From positions 1-43,827 of the forward strand of contig JAHRYZ010000004.1 of NCBI GenBank assembly GCA_020621905.1: a stretch of 43,827 bases of DNA, in the 5' to 3' direction. This DNA comes from Rhizobium sp. GTDB taxonomy: Bacteria > Pseudomonadota > Alphaproteobacteria > Rhizobiales > Rhizobiaceae. Shown one piece after another: positions 9,051 to 17,035 of this stretch; position 1 is the stretch's first letter, and each line of letters begins with the position of its first letter. The notes under the pieces were generated by a model. The model ran no database searches, was not told where the DNA came from, and saw only the letters and a list, made by a program, of their open reading frames with translations. The position numbers and the translations under genes are program-made.

Positions 9051-10031
9051 ATGACCGTCTTTCACCGCAACGAGAAGAAGAAGCCGCTGCCGGAAAAGCT
9101 CAAGGGCGGGGTGATCGCCATCGGCAATTTCGACGGCGTGCATCGCGGCCACCAGACCGTGCTCAACCGGGCGCTGGAACTGGCCAAGGGCCGCGGCGTT
9201 CCGGCCCTGGTGCTGACCTTCGAGCCGCATCCGCGCACCGTCTTCAATCCCGACAAGCCGGTGTTCCGGCTGTCCCCGGCGCCGGTTCGCGCCCAGGTGC
9301 TCGAGGCCATGGGTTTCCACTCGGTCATCGAATATCCCTTCGACCGTGAATTCGCCTCCCGCTCGGCCGAGGAATTCGTCCGCTCGATCCTGGTCGACTG
9401 GCTCGGCGCGACCGAGGTCGTGACCGGATTCGACTTCCATTTCGGCAAGGGCCGCGAGGGCGGTCCGGCCTTCCTGATGGAGGCCGGCAAGCGCAACGGT
9501 TTCGGCGTGACGCTGGTCGATGCCTTCCGCGACGAAGGTGCGGAGGTCGTTTCTTCAAGCCGCATCCGCCGCCTGCTCGCGGAGGGCAATGTGTCCGAGG
9601 CCGCCGGCCTGCTCGGCTATCGCTTCACTGTCGAGGCCGAGGTGATCAAGGGCAAGCAACTCGGCCGCACGCTGGGCTATCCGACGGCCAACATGGCGCT
9701 CGCCCCCGAGGCCGAGCTGAAGCCCGGCATCTACGCGGTGCGCCTGCGCCGCGCCGACGGCAGCCTGCACGACGGCGTCGCAAGCTTCGGCTATCGCCCG
9801 ACGGTCATCGACAACGGCGCGCCGCTGCTGGAAACCTTCGTCTTCGATTTCTCGGGCGATCTCTATGGCGAGCACTGTCGTGTCTCCTTCTTCGGACACC
9901 TGCGCGATGAGCTGAAATTTGCCGGGCTGGAACCGCTGGTCGAACAGATCCGCAAGGACGAGGCAGAGGCGAGGGCGCTTCTCTCCGGCGTCAGGCCGCT
10001 TAGTGAACTGGACGCGAAGATCGCGTTTTGA
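9051..10031 (+). CDS. ribF: Bifunctional riboflavin kinase / FAD synthetase
   Basis: 326-residue enzyme that phosphorylates riboflavin to FMN and adenylates FMN to FAD. The N-terminal FAD synthetase (about 1-180) shows VIAIGNFDGVHRGHQ, a nucleotidyl-transferase HxGH-like site, and FEPHPRTVF. SSSRIRRLLAEG leads into the C-terminal riboflavin kinase (about 185-310) with GRTLGYPTANM and the acidic ETFVFDF segment. Start ATG 9051 has GGAGG 8 nt upstream. It follows the RIME element, as in many rhizobia, and precedes the sulfur transporter genes. Confidence 0.97.
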   Translation: MTVFHRNEKKKPLPEKLKGGVIAIGNFDGVHRGHQTVLNRALELAKGRGVPALVLTFEPHPRTVFNPDKPVFRLSPAPVRAQVLEAMGFHSVIEYPFDREFASRSAEEFVRSILVDWLGATEVVTGFDFHFGKGREGGPAFLMEAGKRNGFGVTLVDAFRDEGAEVVSSSRIRRLLAEGNVSEAAGLLGYRFTVEAEVIKGKQLGRTLGYPTANMALAPEAELKPGIYAVRLRRADGSLHDGVASFGYRPTVIDNGAPLLETFVFDFSGDLYGEHCRVSFFGHLRDELKFAGLEPLVEQIRKDEAEARALLSGVRPLSELDAKIAF

Positions 10032-10084
10032 CGAGGCCCCGTTCCGCCGCCTTTGTTCGCCGCGCGGCTTCATCGCGCAAAAGC

Positions 10085-10107
10085 GTTTCCCTGCCGCATC
10101 GGGAAAC
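10085..10107. other. Inverted repeat between ribF and the YeeE pair
   Basis: GTTTCCC, nine-base loop, GGGAAAC, perfect 7-bp arms, 54 bp past the ribF stop and 100 bp before the first YeeE gene. There is no T tract, so it may be an operator or a weak processing hairpin rather than a terminator. Confidence 0.35.
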
Positions 10108-10207
10108 ATAACGCCATTGCTATATTTCCGGTGGTCGGCGCGGTAGATTGTGTCCCGCTCCCGCCTCCGCCAATGGCGGAGCATCCGCAGCCTTTCAGGA
10201 AGCCTTC

Positions 10208-10624
10208 ATGACCGAATTCACCCCGCTTCTCTCCTTTTCCGGAGGCCTGCTCATCGGCCTTGCGGCTGTCCTGCTGATGGCGTTCTGGGGGCGGATTGCC
10301 GGCATGTCGGCCATCGTCATCGGCGTCTTTCCGCCGCTGGCCAGCGACTGGGCCTGGCGGGCGGCCTTTCTCGTCGGCGCTATCGGTGCCCCGGCGCTGC
10401 TGGCGCTCTCCGGTTACGAGGCGAGCTTTTCCGTGCCGATCCCGCTTTCGGCCCTGATCGTTGGCGGCCTGGTGACCGGCCTCGGCGTCACCTTCGGCTC
10501 GGGCTGCACCTCCGGCCACGGCGTGTGCGGCTTGGCGCGGCTCTCGCCGCGTTCGATCGCCGCCACGGCAAGCTTCATGGCCGGCGCCTTCGCCACCGTG
10601 TTCCTCGTCCGCCACGTCTTCTAG
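10208..10624 (+). CDS. YeeE/YedE family sulfur transporter, N-terminal half protein
   Basis: 138-residue membrane protein with four hydrophobic helices. The signature GSGCTSGHGVCGLARLSPRS (about residues 98-117) has the conserved cysteines of the YeeE/YedE family, which move thiosulfate or related sulfur species across the inner membrane. It is half the size of the fused YeeE/TsuA, so it must act with the next gene, as in the split PmpA/PmpB pairs of other proteobacteria. Start ATG 10208 has AGGAAG upstream. The next gene begins 14 bp after its stop, in the same operon. Confidence 0.88.
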   Translation: MTEFTPLLSFSGGLLIGLAAVLLMAFWGRIAGMSAIVIGVFPPLASDWAWRAAFLVGAIGAPALLALSGYEASFSVPIPLSALIVGGLVTGLGVTFGSGCTSGHGVCGLARLSPRSIAATASFMAGAFATVFLVRHVF

Positions 10625-10638
10625 AAGGAGCCCCGACG

Positions 10639-11082
10639 ATGAAATATCTGAGCGCAGTCGCCATCGGCGCGATCTTCGGCATCGGCATCGTGCTGGCCGG
10701 CATGGCCGATCCGGCCAAGGTGATGAACTTCTTCGACATCGCCGGCACCTGGGATCCGAGTCTCGCCTTCGTCATGGCGGGCGCGCTCTTGGTCACGGCG
10801 CCGGGCTATGTGCTGAGCCAGCGCAGCCGCAAGCGGCCGGTGTTCGACGAGGCTTTTCATATCCCGGCGAAGGGCCGCATCGACGCGCGGCTGATCGGCG
10901 GCTCGGTCCTGTTCGGCATCGGCTGGGGCATTGCCGGCTTCTGCCCCGGCGGCTCCATTCCGGCCCTCGGTCTTGGCCACCGCGAAGCCTACATCTTTCT
11001 CGCGGCGCTGGTGACGGGCATGCTGGTCGCTCGCTGGTTCCTGAGAGCGAATGTCTTCGGCCTCACCCGGCGCACTGCCTGA
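10639..11082 (+). CDS. YeeE/YedE family sulfur transporter, C-terminal half protein
   Basis: 147-residue partner of the preceding protein, with four hydrophobic helices. FGIGIVLAGMADPAKVMNF at the N terminus and GWGIAGFCPGGSIPALGLG (about residues 96-114) are the conserved family segments; the Cys in GFCPGG is expected to contact the sulfur substrate. A strong AGAAGGAG lies 8 nt before ATG 10639. The pair would together form one YeeE-type channel. In some bacteria such genes are controlled by the persulfide sensor BigR, but no regulator is next to it here. Confidence 0.88.
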   Translation: MKYLSAVAIGAIFGIGIVLAGMADPAKVMNFFDIAGTWDPSLAFVMAGALLVTAPGYVLSQRSRKRPVFDEAFHIPAKGRIDARLIGGSVLFGIGWGIAGFCPGGSIPALGLGHREAYIFLAALVTGMLVARWFLRANVFGLTRRTA

Positions 11083-11085
11083 TCA

Positions 11086-11120
11086 TTTGCCGCGCCGCAC
11101 CTCTTCCTTTTCGCGGCAAA
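11086..11120 (+). terminator. Hairpin after the YeeE pair, possible terminator
   Basis: TTTGCCGCG and CGCGGCAAA form a perfect 9-bp inverted repeat with a 17-nt loop, starting 3 bp after the YeeE stop. The flank is AACCCC rather than T-rich, so termination efficiency is uncertain. Confidence 0.4.
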
Positions 11121-11210
11121 ACCCCTTAAACAACGCCCACAATGACCAGGGTTCGGCTGACCATATCCCTTCGAATTATGGGCCCGGCCTTCCGCGCGCT
11201 GTGAAAGCTG

Positions 11211-11229
11211 CCGGAGGGTCCGGGTTTTT
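11211..11229 (+). terminator. Short hairpin plus T tract ahead of ileS
   Basis: CCGGA-GGG-TCCGG followed by GTTTTT, a small terminator-like structure 84 nt before the ileS start. It may end read-through from the YeeE genes, or act as a leader attenuator of ileS. The stem is only 5 bp. Confidence 0.35.
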
Positions 11230-11312
11230 GGCGTTTCTCCAGACGCTCTCCGTCACCGCGACTTTCAAGACCAATGCGCGACCCTAATCGGGCGCCCCTC
11301 GATGGCAAGATC

Positions 11313-14306
11313 ATGACCGATACCAATGACAAAGTAGACTATTCGTCCACCCTCTACCTGCCCCAGACCGAGTTCCCGATGCGCGCCGGACTGCCGCAGA
11401 AGGAGCCGGAAATGGCGGCCAAGTGGAAGTCGATGGAGCTCTACAAGAAGCTTCGCGCCTCTGCCGCCGGCCGCGAGAAATTCGTCCTGCACGACGGCCC
11501 GCCCTACGCCAACGGCAACATCCATATCGGCCATGCGCTGAACAAGGTGCTGAAGGACGTCATCACCCGCTCGTTCCAGATGCGCGGCTATGACGCCAAC
11601 TATGTGCCCGGCTGGGATTGCCACGGCCTGCCGATCGAATGGAAGATCGAGGAAGCCTACCGCGCCAAGGGTAAGGACAAGAACGAGGTTCCGGTCACGA
11701 TTCCGCAAGGAATGCCGCGAATTCGCCCAAGGCTGGATCGACATCCAGTCGGAGGAATTCCGCCGTCTCGGCATCGAGGGCGATTTCGACCGTCCCTACA
11801 CCACGATGAACTTCCACGCCGAAAGCCGCATCGCCGGCGAACTCCTGAAGCTCGCCATGTCCGGCCAGCTCTACCGCGGCTCCAAGCCGATCATGTGGTC
11901 GGTCGTCGAGCGCACGGCGCTGGCCGAAGCCGAGGTGGAGTATCACGAGGTCGAAAGCGACACGATCTGGGTGAAGTTCCCGGTTCGTGACTTGGACCGC
12001 ACGAAGTACGCCGAACAGGTCGTCAAGATCGCGGCCATCCTGAAATCGCAAGGTGAGCCGTCTGAACCCGCGCATGTTGAGGCGGATCTCGAAGAACTGC
12101 TTTCATCGTCGGTCGTCATCTGGACCACCACGCCGTGGACCATCCCGGGCAACCGGGCGATCTCGTTCTCTTCGCGGATCGAATACGGTCTCTATGAGGT
12201 CGCCGAGGCAACCAACGACTTCGGTCCGCAGCCGGGCGAGAAGCTGGTCTTTGCGAAGCGCTTGGCGGAAGACTGCGCGGCGAAGGCCAAACTGACATTG
12301 AAGCTCTTGCGCGATGTGCCGGGAGCCGAACTGGCTTCGATCACCTGCGTCCACCCGCTCGCCGCGCTCGGCTACGACTTCCCCGTCCCCCTGCTCGACG
12401 GCGACCATGTCACCGACGACGCCGGTACCGGCTTCGTGCACACCGCGCCCGGCCACGGCCGCGAGGACTTTGACATCTGGATGCACCATGCCCGCGAACT
12501 CGAGGCGCGCGGCATCTCGTCGAAGATCCCCTTCACCGTGGACGATGCCGGTTTCTACACCGAGGATGCGCCGGGCTTCGGTCCGTCCGCCGAGGGCGGT
12601 GCTGCCCGTGTCATCGACGACAACGGCAAGAAGGGCGATGCCAACAAGCGCGTCATGGACGCCCTGATCGCCGCCAACAACCTGTTTGCCCGCGGCCGCG
12701 TCAAGCATGACTATCCGCATTCCTGGCGCTCCAAGAAGCCGGTCATCTTCCGCAACACGCCGCAATGGTTCGTCTACATGGACAAGGACCTCGGCGACGG
12801 CACGACGCTGCGCTCGCGCGCGCTCTCGGCCATCGATGACACGCGCTTCGTGCCCGCCGCCGGCCAGAACCGATTGCGCGCCATGATCGAAGGCCGTCCG
12901 GACTGGGTGCTGTCGCGTCAGCGCGCCTGGGGCGTGCCGATCTGCGTCTTCGCCGATGCCGCCGGCAATGTCCTGCAGGACGAAGAGGTCAACAGGCGCA
13001 TCCTCGAAGCCTTCGAGAAGGAAGGCGCCGATGCCTGGTTCGCCGAAGGCGCCAAGGAGCGCTTCCTCGGCAATGCCCATGATGCCGAAAAGTGGCTGAT
13101 GGTCACCGACATTCTCGACGTCTGGTTCGACTCAGGCTCGACCCATACGTTTACGCTGGAGGATCGCCCGGACCTGAAATGGCCGGCGGACGTCTATCTC
13201 GAAGGCTCCGACCAGCATCGCGGCTGGTTCCATTCCTCGCTGCTGGAAAGCTGCGCCACGCGGGGCCGTGCACCGTATGACGCCGTCGTCACCCATGGTT
13301 TCATCATGGACGAGAAGGGCGAGAAGATGTCGAAGTCCAAGGGCAACGTGACCGCGCCCCAGGACATCATGAAGGATGCCGGCGCCGACATCCTGCGCCT
13401 CTGGGTCATGTCGTCGGACTATGCGGAAGACCTGCGCGTCGGCAAGACCATCATCCAGACCAATATCGACGCCTACCGCAAGATCCGCAACACGATCCGA
13501 TGGATGCTCGGCACGCTGGCCCACGACACCGGCGAGGAGATCGCCTATGCCGAGCTGCCGGAGCTCGAAAAGCTCATGCTGCATCGCCTGGCCGAACTCG
13601 ACCAGCTGGTACGCAAGGCCTATGACGATTTCGACTTCAAGCGCATCACCCGCGCTTTGAACGATTTCGCCAATGTCGAGCTCTCCGCCTTCTACTTCGA
13701 CATCCGCAAGGACGCGCTCTACTGCGATGCGCCGTCGAGCCTGAAGCGCCGTTCCGCGCTGTTCGTCATCCGCAAGCTGTTCGATTGCCTCGTCCTGTGG
13801 TTCGCGCCGATGATGCCGTTCACCACCGAGGAAGCACGGCTGTCGCGCGATCCGAGCGCCGAGTCGGTCCATCTCGAACAGTTCCCGGCAATCCCGGCCG
13901 AGTGGTCGAACAAGCGCTGGCCGAGAAGGGGAAAAAGGTCCGCACGGTTCGCCGTGCAGTCACCGGCGCGCTCGAAATCGAGCGCAAGGACAAGCGCATC
14001 GGGTCGTCTCTGGAAGCAGCCCCCGTCGTGCATGTCGGCGATCCCGAGCTGCTGGCGGCGCTGGACGGTCTCGACTTCGCCGAGATCTGCATCACCTCGG
14101 ACATCATGGTCGTGGGTGGAGAAGGCCCGGCCGAGGCCTTCCGCCTCGATGACGGCACCAGGGTCGCGGTCGAGCCGAAGCCGGCCGAGGGCACCAAATG
14201 CGCCCGCTCCTGGAAGATCACCCGGGATGTCGGTTCCGATCCGGACTATCCGGACGTCTCGGCCCGTGATGCGGCGGCCCTGCGTGAATTGGCCGCCCGC
14301 CATTAA
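11313..14306 (+). CDS. ileS: Isoleucyl-tRNA synthetase, with two frameshift sites
   Basis: Class I aminoacyl-tRNA synthetase that charges tRNA-Ile. HIGH lies at residues 71-74 ([11 protein letters not shown]), and KMSKS near base 13330 ([10 protein letters not shown]). The editing (CP1) domain shows [16 protein letters not shown] and [17 protein letters not shown]. Two breaks interrupt the frame: near 11690-11703, where VPV should continue [11 protein letters not shown] (two bases missing), and near 13910, where EWSN should continue EALAEK (one base missing). With these restored the protein has about 998 residues. As ileS is essential, sequence errors are the likely cause. Only one Cys of the C-terminal zinc cluster remains (CARSWKI). 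Start ATG 11313; the ribosome site is weak. Confidence 0.95.
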
Positions 14307-14313
14307 CGAAATG

Positions 14314-14351
14314 TTACCGGATGATTTGCGCTTTCGGCGGTCATCCGGTAA
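14314..14351. terminator. Long perfect hairpin after ileS
   Basis: TTACCGGATGA and TCATCCGGTAA pair perfectly over 11 bp around a 16-nt loop, 8 bp past the ileS stop. It lacks a T tract but is placed as an end-of-transcript or RNA-stability structure. Confidence 0.5.
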
Positions 14352-14441
14352 ATGTGCCTGAAATTGGCCGAATTCTTCGCTCAGGCGAAGAGAGAAGACA
14401 TTCGGCGAAAGCATAAACAGCGGCGAGGCTCGAAGGCATTC

Positions 14442-15068
14442 ATGAAATCGGCAGATTTGTTCAGAGTTGGCGTCGGTATGGCCGGCCTTTTGCTCGCATG
14501 CTCCGCATTGACCGGCTGCGTCGGCAGCCCGACCTACGGCACCGACAAGACCGCGATGGAACAATTGGTGGACGACGTCGGCTCGGCCGTGTCGATCGGC
14601 ACCGATCCGAACAAGAACAAGGGTACGAAGTACAATCCGCGCCCGGCTCTTGTCATGCCGCCGGAAACAGCCAAGGCAGATCTGGTCGCGCCGCAACAGT
14701 CTCTGGCCGGCAAGGAAAATCCCGAATGGCTGGAAAGCCCGGAAGAGGCGCGTGAGCGTCTCGTCGCCGAGGCTGACGCCAATGCCGACAATCCGCGCTA
14801 TCGCTCGCCGCTGCTCGCCGGCTACGGCAAGAACGGCACGATGACCGAGACCCAGAAATGGCAGGCCTTCCGCGAAGCGCGCCAGCAGCAGAAGGGCGCC
14901 TATCTCGACCAGCGCCGCTTCCTGTCCGATCCGCCGGCCGAATATCGCAAGGCCGACGAAACGGCCCTGACGGATCTCGGCGAACCGGAATCCAAGAAGG
15001 AAAAGCGCCGCAAGAAGATGGCCAAGGCCGCCAACCAGAACAGCCAGTGGTGGATGCCTTTCCAGTAA
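14442..15068 (+). CDS. Lipoprotein of unknown function
   Basis: 208-residue envelope lipoprotein. Residues 1-26 are a signal peptide ending in the lipobox LTGC, so Cys26 should be lipidated. The rest is hydrophilic: a PPETAKADLVAPQQ segment, WLESPEEARERLVAEAD, a glutamine-rich helix, and a lysine-rich stretch before the C-terminal SQWWMPFQ. ATG 14442 is chosen since it starts the signal peptide and follows GAAGG. It is a rhizobial conserved hypothetical downstream of ileS. No enzymatic motif is seen. Confidence 0.82.
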   Translation: MKSADLFRVGVGMAGLLLACSALTGCVGSPTYGTDKTAMEQLVDDVGSAVSIGTDPNKNKGTKYNPRPALVMPPETAKADLVAPQQSLAGKENPEWLESPEEARERLVAEADANADNPRYRSPLLAGYGKNGTMTETQKWQAFREARQQQKGAYLDQRRFLSDPPAEYRKADETALTDLGEPESKKEKRRKKMAKAANQNSQWWMPFQ

Positions 15069-15098
15069 GCCTCTTCCGGCTTTTGTGATTTCACTGCC

Positions 15099-15127
15099 AG
15101 GGCAGGCCGGAAACGACCTGCCCTTTT
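15099..15127 (+). terminator. Rho-independent terminator after the lipoprotein gene
   Basis: AGGGCAGG, ten-base loop, CCTGCCC(T), then TTTTGCTT. It lies 30 bp past the lipoprotein stop and separates it from the acetyltransferase gene. Confidence 0.8.
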
Positions 15128-15154
15128 GCTTGTCCGCATAGTCGAGGAGAACCG

Positions 15155-15634
15155 ATGAACTTCGCCATTCGCAACGCCACGCCGGACGATGTCGGCACCA
15201 TTCTGCGCTTCATCACCGAACTGGCGGTGTTCGAGAAGGCCGGGCATGAGGTCGAGGCGACCGAGGAGAGCCTGGCCGCATCGCTGTTCGGCCCGGATGC
15301 CGTGACGGGCGCGGCAATCCTCGAGGCCGACGGCGTGCCGGCCGGCTTTGCCGTGTGGTTCTACAATTATTCCACCTGGCAGGCGAAGAACGGCCTCTAT
15401 CTCGAAGATCTCTATGTCTCGCCCGACTATCGCGGTTCCGGTGCCGGCAAGCTGTTGCTGAAGCATCTCGCCAGGACCGCCGTCGAAAAGGGCTGCGGCC
15501 GTTTCGAATGGAGCGTGCTCGACTGGAACGAGCCCGCCATCCGCGTCTATGACGCGATCGGCGCCGAGCCGCAGAACGAGTGGATCCGCTACCGCCTGTC
15601 CGGCGACAAGCTGAAGGAATTCGCGGCGGGTTGA
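15155..15634 (+). CDS. GNAT family N-acetyltransferase (diamine acetyltransferase-like)
   Basis: 159-residue cytosolic GNAT enzyme that transfers an acetyl group from acetyl-CoA. The CoA-binding motif A is LYLEDLYVSPDYRGSGAGK (about residues 88-106), followed by LLLKHLARTAVEKGC and the C-terminal FEWSVLDWNEPAIRVYDAIG. The LEDL...RG.G.G and EWSVLDWN pattern is that of the spermidine/spermine (SSAT-like) subgroup, so a polyamine or thialysine substrate is possible. ATG 15155 has GAGGAGA upstream. It is a single-gene unit after a terminator. Confidence 0.9.
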   Translation: MNFAIRNATPDDVGTILRFITELAVFEKAGHEVEATEESLAASLFGPDAVTGAAILEADGVPAGFAVWFYNYSTWQAKNGLYLEDLYVSPDYRGSGAGKLLLKHLARTAVEKGCGRFEWSVLDWNEPAIRVYDAIGAEPQNEWIRYRLSGDKLKEFAAG

Positions 15635-15706
15635 CTTCGCCCAATTCCGTCGATCCGCGCTTCCCGCCTTACGCTACGTTAACTCCAGATCGGCTAGCGT
15701 GCCGCC

Positions 15707-16508
15707 ATGTTCGGCGTCAGCAAAAATACATGGATCAAGTCCGCGGTCGCGACGGCGGCCTCGGTGGTCCTTTCCGTCTCCATCGTCTTGGCTCTGGTGC
15801 CCCTGCTGGGCGGTCATCCGGACGGGCCGGGCTTCTGGATGAGCGCGCTTTGCCCGCTGGTGATCGGCGGGCCGGCCAGCCTGTGGCAGTTCCACCAGAA
15901 GGACGTCATCCTGCGCCAGCGCGACGAACTCGCCCGCATGCATGTCGAACTCGAGGACATGCATAGCGAGTTGAGACGACTGCATGAGGACCTGCGCTGC
16001 AAGGCGCGCGCGACGCGCGCTGACCGGAGGGCTCAACCGCGAGGCCCTGTTTGCCGCGCTTGCCTCGCAGGCTCCCGGCCATCATGGGGCCGCGGCCCTG
16101 CTGGTCGCCGATGCCGACCATTTCAAGCGCATCAACGACAGCTTCGGCCATCTCGTCGGCGACGAGGCGCTCCGCCGGATCGCGTCCTGCATCGCCGAGG
16201 CGACCACCGATGCCGATCTCTGGGGACGGATCGGCGGCGAGGAATTTGTCGTCTTCCTGCATCCGGCTGACGTGACACGGGCGCGCGCCGTCGCAGATGG
16301 CATCCGCCGCGCCGTGGCGGCTGTCGAACTCGTGGTCGCCGGCAGCCGGGTGCCGATCAGCGTCAGCATCGGCGCGGCGTCCGTCATCGATGCCTTTGAC
16401 CCGGTCGACCTCTTCCGCCGCGCGGACGAATATCTCTACCGGGCGAAGGACGGCGGCCGCGATCGCATCGTCTTCGATGGCGCGGAGCTCGGCCCGCTCG
16501 CGGCTTGA
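15707..16508 (+). CDS. Membrane-bound diguanylate cyclase (GGDEF), frameshifted
   Basis: A gene for c-di-GMP synthesis broken into two frames. The N-terminal part has two hydrophobic helices (about 12-33 and 43-60) and a coiled-coil (RQRDELARMHVELEDMHSEL). The second part is a full GGDEF domain: DADHFKRINDSFGHLVGDEAL, the active-site motif RIGGEEFVVF, and DEYLYRAKDGGRDR. Removing one base in the GCGCGCGCGACGCGCG run near 16005-16022 joins them, giving KARTDALTGGLNRE-like sequence and about 266 residues. No RxxD inhibitory site is seen before GGEEF. Start is ATG 15707. It converges with tadA, 7 bp apart. Confidence 0.85.
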
Positions 16509-16515
16509 GGCCCCT

Positions 16516-16965
16516 TCACCGCCTGTTCTGGAAGAAGTCTCGCAGCAATGTGGCGGATTCCGTTTCCCCGAGGCCGGAATAGACTTCCGGTGCATGATGG
16601 CAGGTCGGCTGGGTGTAGAAGCGCACGCCATTGTCCACCCCGCCGCCCTTCGGATCTTCCGCGCCGTAGTAGAGCCGGCGGATGCGGGCAAAGGAAATGG
16701 CGGCCGCGCACATGGTGCAGGGTTCGAGCGTGACATAGAGGTCGGCGCCCGAAAGCCGTTCGTCGCCGATGGCTTCGGCGGCGCGGCGGATCGCGAGAAT
16801 CTCGGCATGGGCGGTGACGTCGTTCAGCGCCCGCGTCTCGTTTCCGGCGCTGGCGACGATCCGCCCATCCGCCACGACGACGGCGCCGATCGGCACCTCG
16901 CCGCGCTCGCCGGCCCTTTTCGCCTCCTCGAGCGCCGCAACCATGAATCCGTCCGTCTGCGCCAC
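16516..16965 (-). CDS. tadA: tRNA-specific adenosine deaminase TadA
   Basis: 149-residue zinc deaminase that converts A34 to inosine in the anticodon of tRNA-Arg(ACG). The zinc and catalytic residues are plain: HAE at 53-55 (His ligand, Glu55 proton shuttle) and PCTMC at 82-86 (two Cys ligands). The GTG at 16965 is preferred as start because AGGAAAG lies 8 nt upstream and the length is then right; ATG 16944 would cut seven residues. Frame that continues upstream over the pseudouridine-synthase gene is not part of it. It is divergent from the pseudouridine synthase gene across 70 bp, and both act on RNA. Confidence 0.95.
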   Translation of the reverse strand: MAQTDGFMVAALEEAKRAGERGEVPIGAVVVADGRIVASAGNETRALNDVTAHAEILAIRRAAEAIGDERLSGADLYVTLEPCTMCAAAISFARIRRLYYGAEDPKGGGVDNGVRFYTQPTCHHAPEVYSGLGETESATLLRDFFQNRR

Positions 16966-17035
16966 GTCCACAACTTTCCTCTTAACCAAGCCGCCCTGAC
17001 CTGCTAGGACAGCCCAAACCACAGGCAAACAGCAA

